From Clostridiales bacterium (GTDB taxonomy: Bacteria; Bacillota; Clostridia; Oscillospirales; Oscillospiraceae): 8,861 bases of DNA. Under the pieces are notes generated by a model. It did not search any database and was not told the origin of the DNA. It was given only the letters and a program-made list of their open reading frames with translations. A program made the translations under genes and the position numbers. Numbering within the stretch: position 1 is the stretch's first letter; each line of letters starts with the position of its first letter. Location of the stretch: positions 1-8,861 of the forward strand of contig JAHZGF010000022.1 of the NCBI GenBank assembly GCA_019420945.1, given 5' to 3'. Below are positions 1-7,200 of the stretch, one piece after another.

Positions 1-492
1 TACGCCTTCCGGGTCAAGGCCATTGATCGGCTCATCGAGGATGAGAAAATCGGGATTTCCCAGCAGTGAAATTGCAATGCCCAATCGCTGCTTCATGCCC
101 AGAGAAAATTGGCGTGCTTTCTTTTTTCCAGCGTTTTGCAGTCCAACCATTTCCAGAATTTTATGATAATCCTGCGCTTGGAGGCCAAACAGCAGCGAAA
201 AATAGCGCAGATTTTCCAATGCGGTCATGTGCTCGTAGATGCCCGGTTTTTCAATCAGCATCCCCATGTTATGCCGCACTGAATCATCATTGGTCTTTCC
301 CAGCAATGTATAGCTGCCTTCACTTTGCTGCGTTAAGCCGCAGATGATACGCATAAGTGTGGTTTTTCCAGCTCCGTTTTTTCCCACCAAGCCGTAGATC
401 GACTTTTTCGGCACATGAATGCTCACATGATTCAGAACAGTTTTTGCTCCATAGACTTTGGATAGGTTCTCTGTTTGCAAAATGTATTCGAT
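1..492 (-). CDS. ABC transporter ATP-binding protein, BcrA-like (partial, N-terminal part)
   Basis: ATPase subunit of an ABC transporter, cut by the left edge; about 164 N-terminal residues remain of a family usually near 300. I translated the minus strand by hand and it is open throughout. Visible motifs: Walker A GKNGAGKT (about residues 36-43), a Q-loop region replaced by MGMLIEKPGIY as in the bacitracin-export/BcrA type, signature FSLGMKQRLGIA, Walker B FLILDEP, and the D-loop stretch NGLDPEG at the edge. Such ATPases sit in the cytoplasm and power a separate membrane permease, often for peptide-antibiotic resistance; the permease would lie left of the window. Start: a GGTGGAG ribosome binding site (498-504) lies 5 nt before ATC at 490-492, followed by codons for EYILQTENLSKVYG. 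There is no nearby in-frame ATG or GTG; TTG at 478-480 is possible but too far from the binding site. The substrate cannot be told. Confidence 0.88.
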   Translation of the reverse strand, partial: MEYILQTENLSKVYGAKTVLNHVSIHVPKKSIYGLVGKNGAGKTTLMRIICGLTQQSEGSYTLLGKTNDDSVRHNMGMLIEKPGIYEHMTALENLRYFSLLFGLQAQDYHKILEMVGLQNAGKKKARQFSLGMKQRLGIAISLLGNPDFLILDEPINGLDPEGV

Positions 493-497
493 ACCAT

Positions 498-504
498 CTC
501 CACC
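498..504 (-). promoter_or_regulatory. Ribosome binding site GGTGGAG of the ABC ATPase gene
   Basis: On the minus strand GGTGGAG lies 5 nt before an ATC codon at 490-492. This spacing fits initiation exactly at the ATC, not at the TTG 12 nt further on. It is the main reason to treat ATC as the true or ancestral start position. Confidence 0.5.
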
Positions 505-549
505 TTTTCTATATTTTGGACAAAAGCGACGAATACTTACTTTAATTGC

Positions 550-555
550 AGTATA
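550..555 (-). promoter_or_regulatory. Possible -10 element (TATACT) of the ABC ATPase gene
   Basis: TATACT on the minus strand matches the TATAAT consensus in five of six bases and lies about 60 nt before the ATPase start in an AT-rich gap. No good -35 box is seen 16-18 nt upstream, so this is a weak call. The rest of the gap 505-667 shows no gene. Confidence 0.2.
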
Positions 556-667
556 CAATAGGCCATCAATTTAAACTATTATCATCTGATAAAGTTTTAC
601 TTAAGTTTCTGAAAACCGTCATAATCGCAACAAACAAGCTGTTCCAGACTTTGCTCCATAGCGGACA

Positions 668-704
668 AAAAACATCCCTGCTGCAATGCAGCAGGGATGT
701 TTTT
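668..704 (-). terminator. Rho-independent terminator after the MFS remnant
   Basis: Perfect inverted repeat centred on base 686: an 18-base arm beginning AAAAACATCCCTGC is matched base for base by its reverse complement. It lies 6 bp past the stop codon of the minus-strand MFS remnant and gives that transcript a G/C-rich stem followed by a run of T. The symmetrical A and T runs mean it could also stop transcription in the plus direction. Confidence 0.85.
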
Positions 705-710
705 CACACT

Positions 711-1142
711 TTATTTTCTTCCCACCAAAGCGTCGTCCAACTCCTTGCCGGCGGCCCGACGGTAATTGTCGTCGGTCTCCCGGACATGGGAGGGGCGGAA
801 GAAGGCAATCAGAATCAGGCTCACCACACCGATACCGGCGGTCACACCGAAGGCGGTGCCGATATTGCCACCCGCCACCAGGCCGGCCACCATCATGGGG
901 CCGAAGGCTTGCAGGATGTTGGCGATGGGGTTCACCGCAGCAAAGACGCTGGGGAAGTCCTCCCGGCGCCAATACTGGGCGGCAGCGGAGACGGTGAAGT
1001 TGGAGCCGGCTTCCATAAACACAGACAGGCAGATCATGGACACCACAATGGTCACGGTATGATCAAAGGCGCCGAAAATGCTGGCAAGGATCAATGGAAT
1101 TTTATAATTGAACATAGCGCCCACATTGATGTGTATCCTCAT
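711..1142 (-). pseudogene. MFS transporter, C-terminal remnant
   Basis: A 143-residue open frame that reads as the end of a major facilitator superfamily permease. About three hydrophobic segments are visible (near residues 16-43, 66-92 and 94-115). The stretch NILQAFGPMMVAGLVAGG resembles the family's late-helix pattern with a conserved GP, and a charged cytoplasmic tail (about 115-143) ends in GRK. Full MFS proteins have about 12 membrane helices and 400 or more residues, so roughly two thirds is missing. The frame is closed by a TGA a few codons before the first ATG and no good ribosome binding site precedes it; the transporter-like part seems to begin near 1115-1125. The terminator directly after the stop is retained, so the deletion or insertion removed the front only. 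A short expressed protein is possible but unlikely to transport anything. The substrate is unknown. Confidence 0.65.
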
Positions 1143-1225
1143 TTTTCCAGCTCTTCAGTAGCTATTTTCCACTTTCTGTGGTATCGTTGGGTTACCAGGA
1201 TCATTCATCGCGCAACTACACAAAG

Positions 1226-1232
1226 AAAGGAG
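1226..1232 (+). promoter_or_regulatory. Ribosome binding site AAAGGAG of the HicB-like gene
   Basis: AAAGGAG stands 10 nt before the ATG at 1243, a slightly long but workable spacing. It supports this ATG as the start and shows the 5' end of the gene is intact. Confidence 0.7.
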
Positions 1233-1242
1233 TTTCACACAC

Positions 1243-1533
1243 ATGAAAGCTGTCTATCCTGTTATTTTGACCCCGGTTGATCAGGGATTTGCTGTATCTG
1301 TACCTGATCTCTCCATCAGTACAGAGGGAATGGACCTTGCCGATGCCATTGCCATGGCCAGAGACGCCATTGGCATCTGGGGAATTACAGAGCAAGATTT
1401 TGGTCGGGACATTCCGGCAGCATCCCCTTGGGAAGCTATCTCTTATGAGCCCGGCGAAATTGTCACCCTGGTTGACATTGATTTTGACGAATATCGCCGG
1501 GCCAATAATACCAAGATCCTCCAAAATGGGTAA
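1243..1533 (+). CDS. HicB-family antitoxin-like protein, C-terminally truncated, without HicA
   Basis: A 96-residue protein whose N-terminus matches the HicB-like fold: a first strand MKAVYPVILTP, the turn GFAVSVPDLSISTEG (about 15-29), then a helix ADAIAMARDAIGIW (about 33-46), and the late pattern VTLVDIDFDEYRR (about 74-86). In HicAB systems HicB neutralises the HicA mRNA-cleaving toxin and represses the operon through a C-terminal ribbon-helix-helix or helix-turn-helix domain. Relatives usually continue for about 40 residues after the DFDEYRR region; here the frame stops 10 residues later, so the DNA-binding part is missing. No HicA-like reading frame is seen just upstream or downstream. 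The gene may be a decayed antitoxin, or an orphan that still binds a toxin encoded elsewhere. The family call is good; function is uncertain. Confidence 0.72.
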   Translation: MKAVYPVILTPVDQGFAVSVPDLSISTEGMDLADAIAMARDAIGIWGITEQDFGRDIPAASPWEAISYEPGEIVTLVDIDFDEYRRANNTKILQNG

Positions 1534-1599
1534 GGAACACAATATAGCAGTCATCTTCGTCCTTTGACATTAAACGCAATTGTGAGAATACATAAAAAA

Positions 1600-1671
1600 G
1601 CTCCACACAAAGTACTGTTTATCGGACGCTGGCTATGATATATAAATTACAATACGGATAGGTACTGGAGC
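1600..1671. repeat. Imperfect long hairpin in the HicB-1791 intergenic region
   Basis: The outer arms GCTCCA (1600-1605) and TGGAGC (1666-1671) pair, followed inward by GTAC (1612-1615) with GTAC (1662-1665) and TATC (1620-1623) with GATA (1657-1660), with bulges between. The interior is very AT-rich. It could be a structured RNA, the remains of a small mobile element, or chance. The rest of the gap 1534-1790 shows no coding sequence or convincing promoter. Confidence 0.3.
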
Positions 1672-1776
1672 AAACAAATCACTCTGCAAATAGTATAACC
1701 CTAGCTATTCCTCTACCCTGTCCAGAGCACAAAATACTCTAAGCACCGTTTCTTCTAATATGATCAGAATTACTTT

Positions 1777-1786
1777 AAGAGGTGAG
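1777..1786 (+). promoter_or_regulatory. Ribosome binding site deciding the start at ATG 1791
   Basis: AAGAGGTGAG contains GAGGTG (1779-1784), 6 nt before ATG 1791. An in-frame GTG at 1782 lies inside this binding site, so it cannot use it. The ATG at 1791 is therefore the preferred start. Confidence 0.7.
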
Positions 1787-1790
1787 CATA

Positions 1791-2252
1791 ATGTTGTCTA
1801 AGCCGGATTGCGGATGGAGTGACTTCCAACTTGAGGGCACATCCAAATATGGATTAAGCTACTTGGACGACATCGCCCTGGAATGGGTGGATCAGGCAAT
1901 TCATGGTCTGGAAACAATGCAGCCGTTCTGCGTCAAAGGCTTTTTAGAACCCGACCGTTTTCTATGTATAGTCAGCTATTGGAACTGTCATATCATACTG
2001 GAAGATGAAACCCAAGTGCCATTTGGTATGGACTCGGTCGGATACGAACTCTCTCACACCAATATGCTGCAATTTTGCCAGTATCTTTATGAAGATGTCA
2101 GCCAAAACCTGGACGAGTGGGCAGCTTTTGTTTCATATGACGGTGAGGTCAACCAAAAGAAAAAGAAGGCTCTTGCCAAGAAATTGGCTTGTCTCAAAAA
2201 ACTCATTTCCCTGCGCGAGGAAGGATTCAGCGGCAAATATTGTTTTCTTTGA
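1791..2252 (+). CDS. Uncharacterised protein of about 153 residues
   Basis: I do not recognise a named family. The product is a soluble, acidic, aromatic-rich protein with no signal peptide or membrane segment. Visible parts: an N-terminal GWSDF and GLSYLDDIALEWVDQAI region (from about residue 8), a hydrophobic core PFCVKGFLEPDRFLCIVSYW (about 45-64), an acidic middle, an amphipathic MLQFCQYLYEDV stretch (about 92-103), and a lysine-rich run QKKKKALAKK (about 122-131) leading to a helical tail that ends CFL. The compact alpha/beta look, small size and position in a patchy accessory region recall immunity proteins of polymorphic toxin systems, but that is only a resemblance and no toxin gene is adjacent. 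It stands alone on the plus strand with its own ribosome binding site and an apparent terminator about 220 bp downstream. Confidence 0.7.
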   Translation: MLSKPDCGWSDFQLEGTSKYGLSYLDDIALEWVDQAIHGLETMQPFCVKGFLEPDRFLCIVSYWNCHIILEDETQVPFGMDSVGYELSHTNMLQFCQYLYEDVSQNLDEWAAFVSYDGEVNQKKKKALAKKLACLKKLISLREEGFSGKYCFL

Positions 2253-2633
2253 TGGTCACTCTTTCTGTCCATACTCCCTCTAAGCCCCTCTGCGTAATAC
2301 TGTGCCCTGGATAGGAACGGAAAACATACGCTTGGATCTTCCCTCTATGTTTCAGGTCTCCGGGCAAATACCAGGTTTGGGTATTGCTGAAACCAGTGGT
2401 CTTTGGGCAATGACATTCTTTCTTTTTGATCTATGGAACATGAAAAAGAAACACTATGTTGATCAAGCAAAAAGCCGCAGAAAATCTGCGGCTTTTTGTC
2501 ATCTTGCGCTGTAATTGGACACATTCAGCACAGAGTTCCGGCGGCGTCCCGAACTGTAGCTGTTTACTAGCCTGCCAATCGTCTCACAATCGATGCAACT
2601 GCACCGCGCACAGTGTCATAATCTGCTGCCAGT
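2253..2633. other. Intergenic region between convergent genes
   Basis: About 380 bp between the stop of the plus-strand uncharacterised gene and the stop of the minus-strand lipoprotein gene. Apart from the hairpin at 2469-2497 I see nothing convincing. A plus-strand open frame from a GTG near 2302 runs straight through the terminator, and a 23-codon minus-strand frame near 2340-2415 has no good binding site; neither looks like a gene. Confidence 0.6.
2469..2497. terminator. Bidirectional rho-independent terminator between convergent genes
   Basis: AAAAAGCCGCAGA (2469-2481), a 3-nt AAA loop, then TCTGCGGCTTTTT (2485-2497). The 8-bp GC-rich core is flanked by A on one side and T on the other, so it works in both directions. 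It can end the plus-strand uncharacterised gene and, about 137 bp past its stop, the minus-strand lipoprotein gene. Confidence 0.88.
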
Positions 2634-4049
2634 TCAAGGCTGAATCTGCACCGTGGTCTCCTCCAGCATCTGGCTGTCCTGCCAGAGTTCCAGGCCCACT
2701 TCCAGCTCACTGACCTCCGAAACCGACCCAATGGCATTCTCCTCCAGATCAGAACCCCACATTTGGATCTTCAGCACTCCGCTGGCACCACTTTTTACCG
2801 TCACCGGCGAACTGAGGCAGTCCATCATGTATCCATTCAGAGCGAAGGAGTCCGTGGCCACCTGTACAGTGATCTCTCCCGGTGTATCGTTTTCCACCAA
2901 CAGCCAGGCATACAGGTCATCACTGTACTCGGAGGCATCCTCCAGCAGATCCTTGAACACAATCCTGACCCCATCGGTGCTGTACACCTCCTGTCCCTGG
3001 GCATCAAAGGTCTGGGACCCCTGGGGATTTTGGACTGTAATACCGGCAGGCGAACCAATCTCCATCCCCGCATCATCCTTGAAGTTCAGCGTCACGGAAA
3101 AGGACCCAATCTCCTCCAGGCCGTAGACCGGCCAGGCGTTGTTGTCCAGCAGATCAGACAGCGTTACATCAATGATACCGGTTTTTCCCGGATTAATGGT
3201 ATCGTAGGACCAGTCGTACCCATAGACCCCCAGGCTGTTCAGGCAGATATCCCCGGTAGTCACGGCCACAGACCGGTCGGACTCGTTCTTTACCTCCAGC
3301 AGCAAGGCGGTCTCACCCTCCTGAGTAGTCAGCCATCCGCCGGACACCACCGACAATCCGTCCTGCTCCCACAGAGGCTCCTGGACAAAGCAAGGAACGG
3401 AAAATCCCAGCGCCTGCTGCAGCGCTCCATCAGTCATCGTCCGGCTGAAACTCAGGGCATCATAATCATAACTGTCCGCTGCGCTGGTGGTCACCGCCAG
3501 TGGACCTGTATAAATGTGATTATACTCGTCATCGCTGATGTCAAATCCGATTTCCAGATCGGCAATTTCAAAAATGCCGTATAGCATCAGCTGACTATAG
3601 CTGAGGGAAATGGTCTCGTTGGCCTTTTTTCTCGGGGCCACATCACAGTTCAGGTAGCCGTCGGCAATCATGTATCCATTGACGGAATTGCAGCTGTAAC
3701 CCAGAGAATTACTGATAAATGAGAGATTGCGCTCCGTGTTGTTCTCCAGAATCAACCCCAGTTTTGCCTCATAACTGTCGTAGCTGAGCTCCGTAGCTGT
3801 GATCTTGACCCCATCCTTGTCATACAGTACAGTCTCTTGGATTGTGGCCGTGTTCTGAAAGTCTGGCAGCTCTGCCGCTTCCTCGTCTGAGTCGCCAGAC
3901 TCCGATGTTTGCATTTCTTGGGTCTCCGGCTGGGAGGTTGAGCTGCTTGTGGGCTCAGCGCCTGAATTAGACGTTACATCAGAACCGGCACAAGCAGTCA
4001 GGCCAAGGCCAATGATGAGGGCCAGAAGAATTGCTATGGGCTTTCTCAT
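2634..4049 (-). CDS. Secreted lipoprotein with three similar beta-rich repeats
   Basis: A 471-residue predicted surface lipoprotein. The signal peptide is MRKPIAILLALIIGLGLTAC, with lipobox LTAC and the lipidated Cys at 20. A low-complexity linker rich in Ser, Thr and Glu (about 21-65) follows, as in Gram-positive lipoproteins that stand off the membrane. The rest falls into three units (about 74-178, 225-340 and 354-470) with matching landmarks: YDKDGVKI, WEQDGLSV and YSTDGVRI at the start; LGLILENNTERNLSF, LLLEVKNESDRSVAV and AWLLVENDTPGEITV next; and DLEIGFDI, SFSVTLNF and ELEVGLEL near the end. The strand pattern suggests immunoglobulin-like beta-sandwich domains. No enzyme motif is seen, so binding or sensing outside the cell is plausible. 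The ATG at 4049 was chosen for its AAGGAGG site and signal peptide; the frame is open 52 codons further upstream but that extension has neither. It lies downstream of the kinase gene, same strand, behind a hairpin. Confidence 0.88.
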   Translation of the reverse strand: MRKPIAILLALIIGLGLTACAGSDVTSNSGAEPTSSSTSQPETQEMQTSESGDSDEEAAELPDFQNTATIQETVLYDKDGVKITATELSYDSYEAKLGLILENNTERNLSFISNSLGYSCNSVNGYMIADGYLNCDVAPRKKANETISLSYSQLMLYGIFEIADLEIGFDISDDEYNHIYTGPLAVTTSAADSYDYDALSFSRTMTDGALQQALGFSVPCFVQEPLWEQDGLSVVSGGWLTTQEGETALLLEVKNESDRSVAVTTGDICLNSLGVYGYDWSYDTINPGKTGIIDVTLSDLLDNNAWPVYGLEEIGSFSVTLNFKDDAGMEIGSPAGITVQNPQGSQTFDAQGQEVYSTDGVRIVFKDLLEDASEYSDDLYAWLLVENDTPGEITVQVATDSFALNGYMMDCLSSPVTVKSGASGVLKIQMWGSDLEENAIGSVSEVSELEVGLELWQDSQMLEETTVQIQP

Positions 4050-4057
4050 ATTTGTTT

Positions 4058-4064
4058 CCTCCTT
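4058..4064 (-). promoter_or_regulatory. Ribosome binding site AAGGAGG of the lipoprotein gene
   Basis: A consensus AAGGAGG on the minus strand, 8 nt before the ATG at 4047-4049. It fixes the start of the lipoprotein at the signal peptide and implies efficient translation. Confidence 0.9.
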
Positions 4065-4086
4065 TTTGGCTTCCATAGGTTTTCCC

Positions 4087-4122
4087 GGGCCCCTCCTGCA
4101 TTGTATCGGCACGCCGGGGCCC
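4087..4122 (-). repeat. GC-rich hairpin in the lipoprotein leader
   Basis: GGGCCCC (4087-4093) and GGGGCCC (4116-4122) are perfect reverse complements around a 22-nt loop. In the transcript this forms a stable stem upstream of the AAGGAGG site, with no T run after it, so it is not a terminator. It may stabilise the mRNA or affect translation, or it may be chance in GC-rich sequence. Confidence 0.3.
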
Positions 4123-4172
4123 TCTTGCCTTCTCAGCATAGCACCGGCATATTCCAATCTGGATTTGTGAGT

Positions 4173-4210
4173 GCAAAATGCGCCTGCCCTCAAGGGCAGG
4201 CGCATTTTGC
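4173..4210 (-). terminator. Strong hairpin after the kinase gene (terminator or attenuator)
   Basis: GCAAAATGCGCCTGCCCT (4173-4190) and its exact reverse complement (4193-4210) form a 17-18 bp stem with a tiny loop, 3 bp beyond the stop codon of the kinase gene. On the minus strand the 3' arm ends in GCATTTTGC, so the T run is short and lies inside the stem. It may end transcription, partly read through into the lipoprotein gene, or protect the upstream mRNA from decay. Confidence 0.75.
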
Positions 4211-4213
4211 TGT

Positions 4214-7200
4214 CTATTGTGGATATTCGTTTTTCAGAATGATCTCCCGCAGTTCCCGGGCAATCTCCTGATGGATTCCCAATGCGGCATACCGGGCATT
4301 TTCGTCCTCAATGGTTCGAATCAGTGCTTTACAAAGCTCCGGCTTTCCCCATTCATAGCATACATCCAAGAGGTAACTGCACAGTTCCAGCTTCTTGCGA
4401 AGCCAGGGCAGCACCGCCCCCTGGTTCTCACAGATGGTGATGGCCTCCCGCAGCAGCTCTGCCGCCGTCTCAAAGAGCCCCCAACCGCAGTAGATATCTG
4501 CGCTGGGTACCATCACTTCATCGATTCGGTCCAGACCTGTGCGCCCGGTCTTGGCAAAGGCCTCCTCCGCCCGGGCAAGGCATTCCTCGGTTTGCTCCAG
4601 AGATAGCTCCATTAACGAGGCGTACCAGCCGCGCACCATCCAATAGATGGTCAGCAGTTCGGGATCTCTGTCGGTCTGCCCCCTCAAAAGGGCCTCCGCC
4701 TCTGCCAGCAGACGACGGACAGCCCGTTCGTTCCGCAGGCTGCTGCGCATCAGCACCGTGGCTTTTGCCAGCAGATTTTTGATCAGCTGTTCCTCACTCG
4801 CCGGACCGCCCGTGGCTCGGTTCCAGCGGATGGCATGGTTCAGGGCGGCCATCAGCTTCCGGAAAATAGCCTTCTCCTCAGACTGCCGGGTGTCATAGGC
4901 CCCATCCAGCAGAAAGTCATAGAACTCCGACTGGATATCATAAAACAGTGCCCAGACCTCCCTCTGTCTGACCTGACGTGCCAGCTGTTCCGCCTCCAGG
5001 AGCCTCTGGGCTCCCAGATCAAACTGTCTGCGCTCCTGGGCTACCGAGAGCACCAGACGATACACTTTCATCCGTTCCAGTCCCCCGGGGCAACGAGCAT
5101 GCTGCAGAAGCTCCTCTGCCCGGGGCAGAATAAACTCTTCCCGGATTCTGGGCATGTGCTGCACCGTGCTATACAGCAGCTTTGCATAGGCCGGGGTTTC
5201 CTGCATCACCGGATCCCTCCGGCACTGCTCCAAAACGCCCTCGGTCAGGGCCAGCCGGGATTCTGAGGGCTCCTCCGCCAGCCAGGTGGCCAGCCCACGC
5301 AACAGTTTTTCCGCGCCATCCCGCGCCTCCGGACTCCAGGGCCGGTAACAGACCGTCTCCCGGATAACAGGATGCAAGGAAATGGTGTGCCAGGTACGCT
5401 GTACCCAGCCGGTGTAAATCAGTTCATTGACGGGATCCTTGGATGATAGCTCCAGAAACCCTGAAAACAGATTAAGATCCATTCCACCCCTGCCAATACA
5501 GGACATGACCTTCAAAATATCCCGCATAGCGCGGGAAACAGCATCCGCCTGAAACAGGGCGGTGAGCAGACTCTGAATCTGTTCATACCGTTGAACGTGA
5601 TCCTTGACAAAATACACCTTTTCCGGAGCAATCCCGAAAAATCCGTACTGATCCGCCAGGACGGAGGCCTGTTCCAGGGTCAGATAGCTGCTGGCGATCT
5701 GTCTGGCAATCAGCGCCACTGTCATTGTATGGCCGGCCACTTTAGTGATCAGATGATTCACAAAGCCCTGTTCCTCAGGCAGGACCGGCCGCTGCAAATG
5801 CCGCTGAAACAGCTGCTCCAGGGCTCCGGCTTCTTCCACAGTCCCCAGGGCCAGGATGGGATAGTCTCCTGCATCCGGCCGACTCCGGGATAGGATAAGC
5901 ACTCTCCAGCCCACATCCAGAATCTCCCGGAGACTCTGATCCCAGGGTCCGGTATAGTCGTCTATCACCAACAGCACCTGGGTCTGTCGGGCAATCTGAG
6001 CATAGACCCGCAGCTTCCGGGCGTAATATTCTCCTACTTCTTCCTCCTCTTGCCGGGAAATTCCATGGATGGCAGAAAGCCGGTCATCTGTCAGGGTCTG
6101 CTCCAGGGATTGGTGATAACTAAGGTACAGCACAGTCTCCAGAGCCGCCCTGTTCTCCCCGATGGCCTGCCGGACCAAGGTGCTCTTGCCGATGCCCCCC
6201 ATGCCGGTCACCACCATGCACCGGCTGTCCGGGTCTTTCATCCAGTTCCCCAATCTCTGCAGCTCTTTGGTTCGCCCTACAAAGTGCTGAGGCGGTACCA
6301 CTTCCGTGGAGGAAATGAACGGTTCGGATCCTTCCGCCATCCGCTCCACCTGCTCCAGTGCCTCTATTGCCTGACCCATGGTTGCAAATCGGTCTCTGTG
6401 GTAGCTGGCCAGGGTATGGTGAAAAAAGTTTGTCAAAGCACACCAGAGATTGTCCCCATGCATTTCCGAGGCATAGGCAGATACAGCATAGTCAAAGACG
6501 GCATCCCCTTCTCGGTGAGCTGCGGTAGGGGTGGACCCGAACAGCAGGTAGAACAGCAGCGCTCCCAGACTATACACATCGGTATGGGGGCCAAGCTGAC
6601 GGAGCCGGGCAGTCTGGAGCTCCATGGGTGCAAAACCCCTGGTATAGGACAACCGCAGCCCGCTGGCCAGCCCACGGGCCGGCGCAGCCAGGGCCTCCAT
6701 GGAAATGAGCGAATCCAGATCGAACAACTGAACCCGCAGGGTGTAACTGTCCGTCACCAAAATATTCTCCGGCTTCAGGTCCAGATACAGATAGCCGGCG
6801 GTATGAATGCGGGACAGGATCCTGGCCAACTGCTTTAAAATCGTCAGGCTGTTTTGCAGCGTAGCGGGCCGATAGTCCGCCAGAGTGGTCTCCGAGGAAT
6901 AGGCAGAAATCAGGTATGCGGTTCCATTGCCATCATAAAGGTCAATGGTATTGGTCAGGGCATCAAACAGGTCATCGGAATAAAAGAGACCGTTGCCCAT
7001 ACTGAAATCCCGGGAAAACCGGTCCCGGGCCCGGCAGAAGTCATCTTCCTCCTCCGGGTCCGCAGAGAGGGCCCCGGAGGGCAGCCGGTGCAGATGCAGC
7101 TTATAGGGATAGCACTCCTTGATCCGAACCTGCTTCCGATCTCCGGTGTTGGCCTCATAGACGGCATCATAGACAATGCAGGAGGCCCCCCGGCCTATTT

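Noticed and set aside
546..1280. 244-codon plus-strand open frame across the MFS remnant
   Set aside because: It is the opposite strand of the remnant, rich in His and Gly as such shadows are, crosses the terminator hairpin and has no ribosome binding site.
1564..1592. TTGACA as a -35 box for the gene at 1791
   Set aside because: No acceptable -10 lies 16-18 bp downstream, and the gene starts about 200 bp further on.
2302..2514. 70-codon plus-strand frame from a GTG
   Set aside because: It reads through the bidirectional terminator and encodes nothing recognisable.
2763..3584. 273-codon plus-strand open frame opposite the lipoprotein gene
   Set aside because: The opposite strand has a signal peptide, lipobox, internal repeats and an AAGGAGG site; this frame has none of these and is a shadow.
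4050..4205. 52-residue N-terminal extension of the lipoprotein
   Set aside because: It would start inside the hairpin after the kinase gene, has no binding site, and would bury the signal peptide.
6050..6838. 262-codon plus-strand open frame opposite the kinase-STAND gene
   Set aside because: It lies entirely within the kinase and Walker motifs of the minus-strand gene and has no domain of its own.
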